64,000 nt of DNA, from positions 5,766,001 through 5,830,000 of the forward strand of contig CM075102.1 of NCBI GenBank assembly GCA_037576195.1. The letters run 5' to 3'. How positions within the stretch are numbered: position 1 is the stretch's first letter; each line of letters begins with the position of its first letter. The notes under the pieces were generated by a model. It had not been told where the DNA came from, did no database searches, and was given only the letters and a program-made list of their open reading frames with translations. The stretch is from Phytoseiulus persimilis. Lineage: Eukaryota; Arthropoda; Arachnida; Mesostigmata; Phytoseiidae. Both the position numbers and the translations under genes were made by a program. Shown here one piece after another: positions 1-10,963 of this stretch.

Positions 1-358
1 TGAATGTGCCGTCCATGAGGATCGTATCTGTGTTGAACAAGTGAGTCAGGAGCTCTCGAGTGCTGAATCCCGAAATTCTATCCTCGACCCCGTCATTGAA
101 GAGGAGGAAGGGCTCGCCTTCCGAATTCAGAGCGCAATCGCCTTCGAGCACGATTTCCGCTCTGGATTCTGGGAGGGGCGGACGGATTGTCGCACGTGCG
201 CGCTGTTGTACACAATGAACTGCATCAAAGCTTGGTACGACCGCGCCAATCTGCTCCGTCTCATGACATGCTTGCAGCTCAGCGATAGCGGTCGCTCTTT
301 CGCCAAGGTAGACTTCTTTGAGAGTCTTTTCGGGCTGGGCCACGACTGCGGCCTCCAT
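1..358 (-). pseudogene. MULE transposase, N-terminal part, cut by window edge
   Basis: This is the same sequence as 11,787-12,144, where it forms the N-terminal part of a Mutator-like (MULE) transposase on the minus strand. It carries the reading frame upstream of the first catalytic Asp motif, MDGTFKS. The catalytic core itself would lie left of the window. In copy 2 the gene is frameshifted and has lost its second catalytic Asp, so this copy is presumably dead as well. That is inferred from the identity of the copies, not seen here. Confidence 0.7.
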
Positions 359-960
359 CGAGTTGGACGTTGATCTATAGATGACTTCGGCCTCGTCCGG
401 CCCGTGGTTGTGAGTTCCGGATGTTTTCGAGATCGTGGGATGGGCATCTGCAGGAATCAGTATGACGCTCTGTTAAAAAAAAATCACGGCGGTGTGGCAA
501 GGACTGCGGAGTGGAACGTTCGGATGGGGTGACACCATTCATCTGAGTTTCAACGAACGAAATGGTTCACGCCCATCGAGTATCACGGTGTCATCCACCC
601 ACGGGAGCTTGAGTCTGTTCTGCTTCAAGAAGAAGCTGAACGGCGTAAATTTCTCCTACCTTATAGCATGGCGATTGAACCCGACTCATCTTTATGTAAG
701 AAAGAACCGAACCTGTCTGATGGTACTTCCGTGGACGGATGATTGTAACTGAGCAAATGAAGTCACAGAACGAGGGAGAACCTGAACGATTCCTTTCGAT
801 TGAAACACAGGAGAGATGATCTCACAATCGTTCGAGATCCTTCCCAGAATTCCAGCGAAAACTCCACACCGGGGAGAGAGAACACTTTCTGGCTCCCAGG
901 AAGCTCCTCTCCTCCGAAGAATTTCTATGACGTGCTTGAATGGCTCGTTCATGGAAATAT

Positions 961-1446
961 TGTAACGAGGTTTCCGCTATCTGCTAAAGCTCGTTCACTG
1001 GGCGTCCTAGCGACCTGGGGGATGGATAGGCCGTCGCTCCTAGAGTAAGTAGGCGAACTTACTCGGACACAATTCGGAAGCGTGGAAGGGCGAGGTCGGA
1101 CGGGTCTTGGGACGCTGGCTAGGGCAAGGACGGGACGCTGGGTCAGGGCACAATTACTCTTAGAGCGGAGCGGGGGCGCTTCAACTCTAAAGCTAGGGCT
1201 GTTGGGTTGGAAGAAAGGGACGGGCGTGAGGGTCCACAATTCGACTCCACTGTCTTCGTCTCGTCGTCTCTTTTTTATTCAGTCTCTTCTCTCTCGCCTT
1301 ACTCTCGCTCCCTACACGTCTTGCGCACAGAATCGCTTGCATGTGACGTACATGTGGTCTCCGCTGACTGCTCTCTGGCTACCTGTCCAGATACGATCGT
1401 CTTTGGAGTACCTCGACTGAATGTGGCTTCCTTGAGCTTCATGACA
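961..1446 (-). repeat. 3' LTR of the Gypsy derivative
   Basis: 486 bp, begins TGTAACGAGG and ends TTCATGACA on the plus strand, so it has TG/CA ends on both strands. It carries AATAAA on the minus strand at 1,279-1,274. Short open frames inside it, for example 1,082-1,420, are artefacts of non-coding LTR sequence: they recur unchanged in the other LTR. Confidence 0.9.
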
Positions 1447-1449
1447 CTG

Positions 1450-1765
1450 CCTCCCTCCTCGAGAAGAGCCGGCCCGGCTCTTGGGCTTTCAACTTTGAGA
1501 CTCCGACAACCATTGCGGGGTCCTGCGTTATTGCCTGTTCTTTCGCGTGCGGCTTCGCTGTCGTTCTCCGATGCTCTAGCTGGTAGACCGCGTTCACCTC
1601 TCGTAACAAGTGAGACGTGCACGCGGGGTATCGGTTGCTGATGAAGGCCTCGGGACGCGATGTTGCGAGAACAGCTTGCTTACTGGAAAAATCGGCAACT
1701 TTTTGGGTTGTTCCGTAGGGCAGTGTTTCGACGATCAAGAATTTCGGTCCGAGATCGATAGCCAT
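1450..1765 (-). pseudogene. Gypsy integrase core fragment
   Basis: The minus-strand frame contains a run recognisable as the middle of a Ty3/Gypsy integrase core. It includes PYGTTQKVADF, then an ISNR stretch where the family has the catalytic ISDRG, then LREVNAVYQLEHRRTTA before the expected catalytic-Glu region. The second catalytic Asp is Asn and the residues after it are scrambled. The fragment runs into the 3' LTR. It supports a Gypsy origin; it cannot encode a working enzyme. A further minus-strand frame at 1,942-2,187 may be a gag remnant, but I see no diagnostic motif in it. Confidence 0.75.
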
Positions 1766-2276
1766 TTTCTTGACTGGGTTTTTGCGTTGCGACTGGTCGG
1801 AGGCGATGAGGTTTGTTCCAGCGGGTCCTGGACGTTGCGCCGTTGAGTGGTTGACTCAAGAATCCAATTCGTATCGTTCAGGATCGGACGTCAGGGACTG
1901 GGTCGTTGTGAGGCGGGTCGGAACGGATGATTGTTCTGCTTCTAATTTCTGATCGTTCGGGGCTCGTTGCACATTCCCTCTTCCGTCAAGTATTTTTGAA
2001 TGAAATTATTCGACATCTCTCTTAATTTTGACAAATATTCTTCATTTTTCGGTTCATAAGCATTAATTGTGCTGTGGACACTGGGTTGGGTAAGATTAGT
2101 GAACTGCGCTCGCGCTCTATTGCGTTCCTCCCCGAGGGGTGACGCGGCACTTTCAACTCTTCGTAAAGAAGTCTTGTCTTCTGGCACGAAAGACCACGGG
2201 TATTGGGCTGCTGTCCTACGATTGCTTATCCTAGCACTGGTTTACACGTTAATTCGATCGACCGTAGGGCGGATCG

Positions 2277-2293
2277 ATCGCATCTCCACCAAC
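2277..2293 (-). promoter_or_regulatory. Candidate primer-binding site, Gypsy derivative
   Basis: On the minus strand, directly after the 5' LTR, the sequence reads GT then TGGTGGAGATGC. The TGG start two bases from the LTR is usual for a site pairing with the CCA end of a tRNA. I could not assign the tRNA. Confidence 0.45.
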
Positions 2294-2779
2294 TGTAACG
2301 AGGTTTCCGCTATCTGCTAAAGCTCGTTCACTGGGCGTCCTAGCGACCTGGGGGATGGATAGGCCGTCGCTCTTAGAGTAAGTAGGCGAACTTACTCGGA
2401 CACAATTCGGAAGCGTGGAAGGGCGAGGTCGGACGGGTCTTGGGACGCTGGCTAGGGCAAGGACGGGACGCTGGGTCAGGGCACAATTACTCTTAGAGCG
2501 GAGCGGGGGCGCTTCAACTCTAAAGCTAGGGCTGTTGGGTTGGAAGAAAGGGACGGGCGTGAGGGTCCACAATTCGACTCCACTGTCTTCGTCTCGTCGT
2601 CTCTTTTTTATTCAGTCTCTTCTCTCTCGCCTTACTCTCGCTCCCTACACGTCTTGCGCACAGAATCGCTTGCATGTGACGTACATGTGGTCTCCGCTGA
2701 CTGCTCTCTGGCTACCTGTCCAGATACGATCGTCTTTGGAGTACCTCGACTGAATGTGGCTTCCTTGAGCTTCATGACA
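2294..2779 (-). repeat. 5' LTR of the Gypsy derivative
   Basis: Direct repeat of 961-1,446, offset 1,333 bp, with one base difference noticed (CTCTTAGAG here, CTCCTAGAG in the other). Near-identity means a young insertion. Confidence 0.9.
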
Positions 2780-3110
2780 ATATCAAGAGACCGCAGGTGG
2801 AGGGTGAGACTTCGAGTTAAAATCACTGGTCGGGTCCTCGTTTCCGATGCGTTTACGAACTTCGTTTGACGGGAGCCATCACACACGATTTCACTAGTTT
2901 CACGAGTAAACCAAATATGCCGACCCGAGTCTATCGTCTCACGGTTACCAACGATCCAGCTCAAATATCATCCGATCACATTTCGACTGAACATTGCCTC
3001 TGCACATTCGCGGTGCCGAGCTGAATGCTGAAAGCAACTTCCATGTCTCTCAGCTCGTTTATCTTCAATGCTTAGCGCCGAATTCTAGATCTCAGTCCTC
3101 CTGAGTGATC
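2780..3110 (-). repeat. Dispersed repeat R1, right part (host of the Gypsy insertion)
   Basis: The sequence from the Gypsy derivative's right edge to about 3,110 matches, inverted and imperfectly, 7,928-8,185. Shared blocks include AACCAAATATGCCGA and GCCGAGCTGAATGCTGA. The match also crosses the insertion point to the bases left of 961, so the Gypsy derivative landed inside this older repeat. No coding motif was recognised. Confidence 0.8.
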
Positions 3111-4609
3111 ACCGCCCGACGGTTGAATGCGGTTACGAGCGCAATCTCCCTGCGGTAAATGTGCGCAGAAGAGGCCTATTGGAGACTAACCAGCGCGGAT
3201 TCTCGAGTACCTCGATGTTTCTTCTGACCGGCCCTCGTGATTTCCCGAAAAAACGACGATCATGAAAAACGATCTCAAATCTATTCTCTCTAGAGTCTAC
3301 TGTGGAATCTATTCGGAGTCATCCTGTGAGTCCCGGAATGCTAACCGTTTCCATGGTAGATCTCCGGAAGGATAGATTCGTATGTGACGCTTCGTTCACT
3401 CGAATTTCTGGAACAGGCTTCAACCCTCCAAACGTTATCACAAAAGTGTGCCTCAGAGCAAAACGGTCTGTCATTGAATGGAAATTCAGAACACGCCACT
3501 GGACTCTCATCGTGGGATAGATTGAACAGAGGTGATTAACGCGGTCGGTACGAGATTTACTTATGAGTCTCCTCAGTGACGACATCTCCGGAAATAATTT
3601 TCCGCAATTCCCTAATGTTCGAAACTGCGCGGTGGTCGCGCAGGACTTCACCTTCTGGATCACTGCTCGTGCGGGACATCCGCTGTGTCTTAGCCGAATA
3701 CAACGGCAGTAGAGCCTTTGTGCTTCTCAGTCTCGAAAGGGTAATTCAAGGACGAACATGGGTTTATTATTTGTGGATGGGATCTCCTTCACTTCCATAT
3801 TGCCTTCCTGAGTCTACCACACATGTCTGTGCTGCTCGAGGGACTCGAGAGTTCGATTTCGAAACAATAACAACCGCCTTATAATCATCCCCATGCATGC
3901 TCTAACAATCCGTTTCGCCGAAAAGCTGTTTTGACGCAGGCTCACGTTCTACCGGCGAGGTTTCGCGTGTTGTGCAAGGAAAATGAAACCACCCAGAGTT
4001 GTGCTTTGCGGCTTTCTCGCGTACCCCTCAGCGGCTGGCTCCTACGATACTGGTCGTCAGCGAGTTCGGTGTGGAACGTAGGCCTACGGAACGACTAGTT
4101 CAACTACTGAACTCGACCTGCCTTGATCTTCTCTCCTTCAGTGGCGGTGTTGGTTCGCAAGCGACGAGTACGAAAACGGGAGTTTCTTCCCTAGCCTGCA
4201 TGCCTTGAGAGAGGAGCCGCCGGGCTAGCGCCTCGAGAGCCAAGCTGAGGCTGAGCGAGTTTACGGCGAACAAGGGCTGAGACCGCTCGGGATTCAGGGG
4301 GTGTCGTTATTCGATTTCCCCTCGGCTTGAGCCCCCGAACATCCACGCTGATCGAGGTTGGAGACATTCATCAAGTGCTCTATTCATTCCTCACAATTCA
4401 TCCATTCCCATCATCAGAAACTCATCAATGAATCGAGTGCGACCGCAGGAGCTGCGGGTCAGGGTATATGCACGGTAGATGCACGACTCGCGCTTGTTGC
4501 AGACGTCGGAGACGGTTTGCTCCTAAATCCGCTTAGTTGGCGGGGACCCATCAAGGATCGGGAGAGAGTTTCTTTCTGGCATCTGAGTTATATAGAAGCT
4601 ATTAGTCAT
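3111..4609. other. No recognisable gene
   Basis: Short open frames occur on both strands (longest about 114 codons, 3,319-3,663 minus), but none has a known motif, a start context or splice support. The stretch is repeated unchanged at 14,897-16,395. Probably decayed transposon or intergenic sequence. Confidence 0.6.
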
Positions 4610-4612
4610 CTA

Positions 4613-5769
4613 ATTATTGCAGATATCATGGGTCGCTGAGTCGACTAAGCATACCAAGGAATCAAGATGATTATGCGCAGCAGAGGCAATAGGAACCTTG
4701 ACATCAGATCCGGATGGATCCACTGTCTCAGCATTGTAGGCTGTTGGGCGAGAATTGCGCCTCCGATTCAGAGGTGGCTGGCGTGAGCGTGGGGTTGGAA
4801 TCGAAACACGAGGTCGAGAAGGCTGGCTTGATTTCCAAGTACTAGCGGGCGGAGCTTGAGTTGGGATGGGGGCAGCTCTTCGATTTTGATTTGAGTTCTT
4901 GGGGCGAGCATTGGAGTTTGAGTTGAACGGGTCAGAATTGAAGCGGGAAGTGCGTTGGAAAGTGTTCAAAGGACGTGATTGAGGTTGGTAAGATGAGTTC
5001 TGTTTACGACGGTTGTCGTATTGAGGACGATTGTTGAAGTTGGGTCGTCTATTTGAGCAAATAGAGAGACGAGAAAACAAGGCGGTCGGATCCGCCTGAG
5101 AGGAGTTTTTACGTCGCATTGCCTCTCCACGGAGAAGAACGTAAAGGTTGGGAAGAGTCTGATCGGTTCCGACTCTAACACTCCAGAACGAACGAAGACC
5201 TTCCCAGGACGATGGCAAGCTCTGCAAGAGACGCTGGCATGCCTGTTTCTCGTCAACCTTTGTACCAGCAAGCGCGATCCACTGCATAATTTGTTTGAAA
5301 TCATCGATATTCTTCGAGGTAGCGGAAGTTATAGAACGAGCTATGAGCTATGTCTTGAGCAATACCGCTTGTTTGAGCAAAACGCTCCTTCAGTGCCTGA
5401 TAGAGATCTTTCGCATTGAGATCTTGGGTAGAAATGCTGAAGTACGCAGCTATCAGAACGGGGAGATTGAGTTAAGAATGACTCTGTTGGCCATAGCGTT
5501 CGCAGCTTGATCGCCGGTCGCTGTTATGATAAGTTCGCCAGACACAACTTAGTAGGCGTACCGCTGTTTTGCAGGACCTCGGTGACCAGTGAATACCACG
5601 CGAGCCGGTCCCCGCCATCATCAGCCAATGTGATGCTGCGTGCATGATTGGATTTTGAACCAGATCCGCTCGCGGAAGAGGAGTCAGCCATCACTCTCTC
5701 CTCAGGATACTCTAGGAGCTCGTGATCGTCAAGATTGAACGGAGCTTCGATATCTGGAGCACTTTGCAT
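4613..5769 (-). pseudogene. Copia gag relic
   Basis: Minus-strand remains of a Copia/Ty1 gag. The N-terminal piece starts near 5,769 and includes DDGGDRLAWYSLVTEVLQ, the usual opening of these gags. A stop and frame change follow. The second piece (5,287-4,613) has LLQSLPSSWEGLRSFW and LLRGEAMRRK, which match the UBN2-type gag core. A long Asn/Arg/Pro-rich stretch comes next, and the frame ends just after CLVDSATHD, the start of the aspartic protease motif. The CCHC zinc knuckle is absent, and nothing of integrase or reverse transcriptase follows. The homologous part of the intact Copia at 42.4-43.5 kb has the same order, which supports the call. Confidence 0.8.
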
Positions 5770-5972
5770 GGGCCGAATAAATATACCTGATTGCAACTTT
5801 ATTAGCTGAGATACTATTTAAGTGAATAGGAAGAGGTCAGCTTACCCGACAATAGTCGATCGCGAAGTCACGCTGTGTCGTCACGTAGCGAATACGTGGC
5901 TGATAACGTGATAGGACTAGAACTCGTAGGGTTCGAAGGTAGAGGATCGAAGGTGTGGAACACGAGCTCAGT

Positions 5973-6110
5973 ATTCTGCATATCCCGCATATTCGGCTCA
6001 TGTTCTGCGCATATTTACTGCATATTCTGTGCATATTTCGTGCATATTCTGTGCATATTTCGTGCATATTCTGTGCATATTTCTTGCATATTTTCGTGCA
6101 TAGAGTTTCG
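5973..6110. repeat. 11-bp minisatellite
   Basis: About ten imperfect copies of an 11-bp unit, GCATATTCTGT alternating with GCATATTTCGT, giving a 22-bp higher period. It begins exactly where identity between the two large duplicates ends, so it may mark the breakpoint. Confidence 0.85.
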
Positions 6111-6353
6111 GGCCCTACTCATAACCCTACAAATAGGTGAGGGTGAGAGTGGGACGCGTCTCAGGAAGCGCGAGCAAAAATGTCCAACTGGAAATACTGA
6201 GCAGATCGAACGGCCCGACCAGTTACAGTGACCTCACGCACACTCTCAGAACTGCAGTGACCGGGAACAGTACACTCGTAAACCGCTCCCCGATCCGGGC
6301 TATCTTCTCGCCCGACCTGTCACAACTGACAAAACTCAGACGAGAATGAAATC

Positions 6354-7735
6354 GTGTCCGGAGGTAGAGCCAGACAAACCGGGATCGGAATAAAAGAGGC
6401 GATCCAACAATACAGACAAGCTCAAGAAGCAGTCCGAGTAATGGATGAAAACGGAACTGATATTCCGGACCGGAACGTGACCGTTCATCTGACGAAAATA
6501 GCAAAAACTTTACTGGATGCGACGAGCAGTCTCGAATCGATACCCCACTCGACCTCCTCAAGACGACCGGTGGGCCTCAGGATAACGAGCACGGAGGTCA
6601 AGTCAATCTTGACGAACATACCTCGAAACTCAGCCCAGGGGCCAGATGAGATACCGGCAAGTATACTCAGAGAATTGGAGTACATCAGATATGGATACAT
6701 ATCCAATGAATTTGATCAAATTCTGGAGGGTGTCCACACGATACCGACAGAATGGAAGAGGGGCAGATTCTCACTTCTTGAGAAACCGAACTCAAAGGAG
6801 GGGAACTTGGTCACCTAAAGGCCCATTACGGTTTCGGATGTACTGTATAGAGTATTCACCAAGATATTGGCAAGGCAATTATCGGAGATGCGAAATGGAT
6901 TCAGAAGAGACCGCAGGGGCGAGGATAATATCTCTATCCTGTCCTGCGCGATAGACACCGTGAGGGCCACACAGACTGACCTCATATGCGTGTTTCTTGC
7001 TGCTACCAAAGCATACGACTGAATCGATCGGCCCAAGCTCTGGCAAACATTAGAGGAAAGAGGAATGAGTATAGCATGGATTGAATTCATTGAAAACCTA
7101 TACGAAGACACCCGTATATTCATAAAATACGGAGTCCACACGTCAGACGAGGTGCCCATCCGAAATGGACTTCGTCAGGGGTGCCCTCTATCTCCGATCT
7201 TCTACAGCCTATGCGTCGCAGATCTAGAAAAACAGCTCCTGACAATGGAGATTGGATTCACGTTTGCGGAGGAAGGGAATTTTCGGGATGTGAGAGGAAA
7301 AAAAATGTTTCACGATACCAGGGCTCCTGTTCGTAGACGACCTGGTTCTGATTGCGAAAAAATCCAAGGATATGGAATATCTATTGGAGGTAACGTCGGC
7401 TTTTGGGGACGAAAGGTCCACTGAGTTCGATCCTCTGAAGAGCGGTGTGGTGTTGTTCCAGCCGTCCAACAAACCTTATCCACTTTCAAACTTCATGATA
7501 CAAGGTCTAAACATTCCAGTAGTAGACTCGTCCAAGTATCTTGGAATCGAGCTATCCGTCGACGATGACTATCTGAGCCACCACTGGGCGAAATTGATAG
7601 AGAAAGCAAACCAAGCAATCCAGAGACTCAACGCGAGAACACTTTGAGGTTTCGATCGATTTGAAATATCCAAAGTTCTATGGAAAGCAACAGCAGTTCC
7701 GCAACTCACATACTGCAATGCAGTGATTCAAATGC
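6354..7735 (+). pseudogene. Non-LTR retrotransposon reverse transcriptase relic
   Basis: In order, across several frames: GPDEIPASILRELE (RT block 1-2) near 6,640; PITVSDVLYRVFTK near 6,820; GFRRDRRGEDNI near 6,895; an FLAATKAYD motif with an in-frame stop near 7,000; NGLRQGCPLSPIFYSL near 7,165; the catalytic FVDD at 7,331-7,342; and SSKYLGIELS near 7,530. This is the usual order of LINE-type reverse transcriptases. At least three frame changes and a stop break it, and no endonuclease or 3' tail is evident. The clade is not assigned. Confidence 0.85.
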
Positions 7736-7739
7736 CATA

Positions 7740-9075
7740 ACGACTGAGAACTAGTATTTGCAGCGGTTATTTAACCACGGTTGATAACCGTCATAACCGA
7801 AATCACCGCAACTGAATTGCGGTTATAACCGCTTCTAACCGCGATCTTCAACCGAACTCAAAATTGGGGGTGTATCTTGTCTGACAAGCATATGATTTCC
7901 TAGGGGAGCATATTATCTGATGAGCATACTCAGGAGGACTGATATCTGAAATTCGGCGCTGAGAATAGAACAGAAACGACCTGATAGACGTGAAAGTTGC
8001 TCTCAGCATTCAGCTCGGCACAGCGGATGTGTAGGGATAATGTTTCGCGGAAATGTGATCTAATGATATCTGGCCTGAACCGTCGGAAATCATGAGACGA
8101 TCGACTCCGCTCGGCATATTTGGTTTTCCTGGAGATCTTACACATCACCTGCAGCCTTTTGATGTTTCCATTACTTCATGAGTCCAAGTATTTCGTGAGA
8201 GAGCACTATACGCGGCGGACTCAATCTTCCAGGCGGAAGGTGCGCATCCGGTGAGATCAAGAAACCAAGCGCAGTAAAAGTAGCTATTGTGTGCGCCGCA
8301 CCCGCATGTTGAGGCACCTATTGAGGAATCGTGACGCAGTCCTTCAAGAAAACGGGGAATTCTATTGCCCTGGCACGGCAACGATGATCTCGGAGCCGAA
8401 AACAGCGACTTGGAGTCAGAGGAAGCTGGAAGCTGCTCGAGGGAAGCATCGACAGTTTGAGACTGGTCTCTAACGAAGAACAAGAGCATCAGGTTTTCGA
8501 GAAATCTGAGAGCATCGCGGAAGGTTGGACAGAGTGAAGACTACGACGGACGGCAACTGCTCGTTGAAATCGACTGTAAAATCAGATGGATTCCGACTTT
8601 GATGATGATCGAGCGAGCCCTAGAAATCTTCCCAGCGATGAGCCATGTGCTTTATCGCTAGGGGATACCATAAACACGGATGATTCTCGTGCTTTGAGGA
8701 GCATCGCGAAAAGTTGTCCTACAGAAAACCAGTCTCCCCACCATGTGCCGCGCTCGTTGTGTACATGTATTGTCCAGTTACTCTCACAAGCTGATGCTCT
8801 CTTGACGTAAATCATCAAATTCCCTGGGGGCTTCATCGATGCCGAAGATATGGGGTGGGTCTTCGAGAATCTGAGTTGTCACTTCTATGACCATAGAATC
8901 ATCTGGTTCCCGACGTTATCGCTATGAAAAATATCGCTACTCATTGGAAAATATCCCAGCGATGCCCAATATTACTCTCTGAATGACTTGCGGTTATAAC
9001 CGCAGTTATGAGGTTGCGGTTATCGGTTAGCCGTAACCGCGGTTATTTGAAAATGCGGTTATTCGCGAAGCCTAC
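7740..9075. mobile_element. GGTTAT-rich element, probably non-autonomous, contains repeat R1
   Basis: Both ends (about 7,765-7,860 and 8,985-9,060) are dense in GCGGTTATAACCGC-type palindromes in opposite orientation, as in subterminal repeats of some DNA transposons. The interior (7,928-8,185) is repeat R1, also found inverted at 2,780-3,110. Exact ends and a target duplication were not resolved. No transposase motif was seen inside. A similar CCGCGGTT cluster sits at 37,810-37,890 beside a hAT relic, which hints at hAT but does not show it. Confidence 0.55.
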
Positions 9076-9477
9076 TGAGAGCCCACATCGAGGTCAGGCA
9101 GAGAGACGCGGGTAGATGGGCTCTGGGAATCCCACACTCCACAGTAGCGAAGGAGTTCATCGAAAGAGAACTCGGGTGGAGCTCCTTCGAAGCCAGAGAG
9201 GCCAATAGCAAAATCATGTAGTCTGAGAGGAGAACGCAAATGGGCCAAAACAGTTGGCGTAAACTTGTACTCACGGCTATAGAAATCACAAAAACCAAAG
9301 TGAGAGCAAACGAGAGACTCAAAACATTGAGAATCATGTTCAACCTTGAAAATCCCAAAATAGCCAGACATCCATCAGGTAAACTCACGTGGAACACCTT
9401 TCACTTCACCCAAACACCACACCGAGGGACCTTAGGAGGACAAAGGATATCCTAAGACGATAGAGTATCGACAACCG

Positions 9478-9850
9478 GAGATGATCTGTGGATACTGTGA
9501 TTGAATTCTGGGCCTTGATCACAGAAGAGTTGCTTGACCTGAGTGCCGGTTTGAGTGCAAATGAGTAATGGCTAGATGAGAGCGGGAGCATGATCTTTGG
9601 TCTTGAGCAAGAAGATTCGATTGAAACGAGACATCGTGTCTCCCATGTTCATGAGAAAACGTTCTCCTTTGAGACCACGAGTTGACATGGAACCACACAG
9701 ATCGGTGGAAATGTATCCCAGGGACCGTGCAGCTGAATCGGGTTTCGTGCGATACGTCGCCCGATCCAGTTTCCCTTCAATACAGGCAGTGCGGCGAAGC
9801 CTCTGATGCCAGAAACTCAGATGCCAGAATGAGTCCCCGCTGATTTAGCG
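9478..9850 (-). pseudogene. Copia integrase relic
   Basis: The minus-strand frame reads YISTDLCGSMST, followed by GERFLMNMGDTMSRFNRIF and then LKTKD. This matches the first catalytic Asp region of a Copia integrase. A stop follows, and a second frame gives TQVKQLFCDQGPEFN, the second catalytic Asp region (usually SDNGTEF). The catalytic Glu region was not found. It is a different Copia lineage from the intact element at 42 kb, judged by the motif differences. Confidence 0.75.
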
Positions 9851-9859
9851 GGTTATTGG

Positions 9860-10960
9860 AGGCGGTGTATGCAGTAATGCAGTTTGGCGCCCAACGGCAC
9901 GGGAGAATAGATTTGGTTTGTTCCGTTGAGGCCACATCGGACAAGAGTTCCGCTCGGTTGACGACTAAGCATCGGTTGCCTGGATCTGGTATAATTTGGA
10001 ATGCTGTCAGCGCGCTCTCTCCTGATTCGGTATAGATCCAATGCTGACATTCTCCAATAGCTTCAAATAAACTCGGGAGAAAGAGAACAATCTAGCTAGT
10101 ATCAGTGCACCCCCGTTCGGAGTTTCCCTTATCGGTCGGCTGTGTATCGCTTGGTTTCTCAGTGTGAGTAATATTCTGGCCTCGTCCGTGTCAAAAGGAC
10201 CGAATTCAGTCCGGGAAAGCTGTTCCTTTTGAGCTCGTGTGGACGATTCGGAGAACAGTAGAGAGTCGTCCCGATAATGGAGGTACTTGAAGAACTCCCC
10301 GCACTGCGAGCAGCACGGAACTCGGCGGTGCAACGTTTCGAAACTTGTGTCTTCCATCGGTAGTGTGGGAGGCGATCGAATGCGTCTCACTTCGATAGCG
10401 TTGGCTCCGCAAGGCACGTATTTCGTCGAGAAGTTGCTCAGTTCTTGCCTGTGCCGATATCATAGCTCAACAACGAAGTGAGAGAAATGAGACAAGGTAG
10501 AGCCGGGGAAGGAGGCGTGCGAAATGCTTATTTCATTCCACCGGCTGTCACAATTTAGACTTATAGGTTTCACTTCTGGACTATAGAAACATCGACTGAA
10601 AAATGAATCAGCGTCGCGAACCGAGAGGGGAGAATCTTATCATGGACAATGCCCGAGACGATTCACTTGATTGAGCGTCACTAGCGCTGGTTACGCTGAT
10701 GTTCGGAACTAGGAAATCCCACCAGAAGATATAATATCGAGCCCATATGCAAAGGATCACAAACTAGACCGAACGCACTCGAACAAATTGACTGCGATCG
10801 GGAGTGAGCCGTAGCACTCGAATATAATGAATTTGGACGAATGAATGCAATCTGCCGTCTGGATGACTGCTCTGAGAGTGAAGCGGCGGCACCAGGTTGT
10901 ACGGGAGTGAGGATGATGAATCGAACCGTGAAATGATCTGCTGCCTGCACCATGTTGAGA
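9860..10960. other. No recognisable gene
   Basis: Several short frames occur on the minus strand (for example 10,007-10,417 and 10,206-10,463), none with a motif I can name. The stretch lies downstream of the MULE-A transposase on its coding strand and may include that element's 3' end, but I could not find a terminal inverted repeat. Confidence 0.5.
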
Positions 10961-10963
10961 TTG

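Larger units (their letters stand above)
961..2779 (-). mobile_element. Gypsy-derived LTR retrotransposon, internally deleted
   Basis: Two 486-bp direct repeats (961-1,446 and 2,294-2,779) differ at one noticed base and end in TG...CA. They are flanked by a 4-bp target duplication ATAT (957-960 and 2,780-2,783). Orientation is minus: reading that strand, GAGGAGGGAGGCAG at 1,460-1,447 is the polypurine tract next to the 3' LTR. An AATAAA lies in the LTR at 1,279-1,274, and an integrase relic reads the same way. The internal region is only 847 bp, so this is a non-autonomous deletion derivative. The paralogous repeat at about 8,160 shows the uninterrupted target site. Confidence 0.9.
1..5972. 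repeat. Large direct duplication, copy 1
   Basis: This segment reappears at 11,787-17,758 with a constant offset of 11,786 bp. Every stretch I compared is the same base for base, including a single-base difference between the two LTRs inside it. The left edge is cut by the window start, so the duplication may be longer. Identity stops after 5,972, where this copy continues into an 11-bp minisatellite and copy 2 continues into unrelated sequence. Either a very recent tandem duplication or an assembly duplication would give this picture. Confidence 0.95.

Noticed and set aside
1082..1641. Plus-strand frames of 112-144 codons
   Set aside because: They lie in the Gypsy-derivative LTR and recur in its partner LTR; LTR identity explains them.
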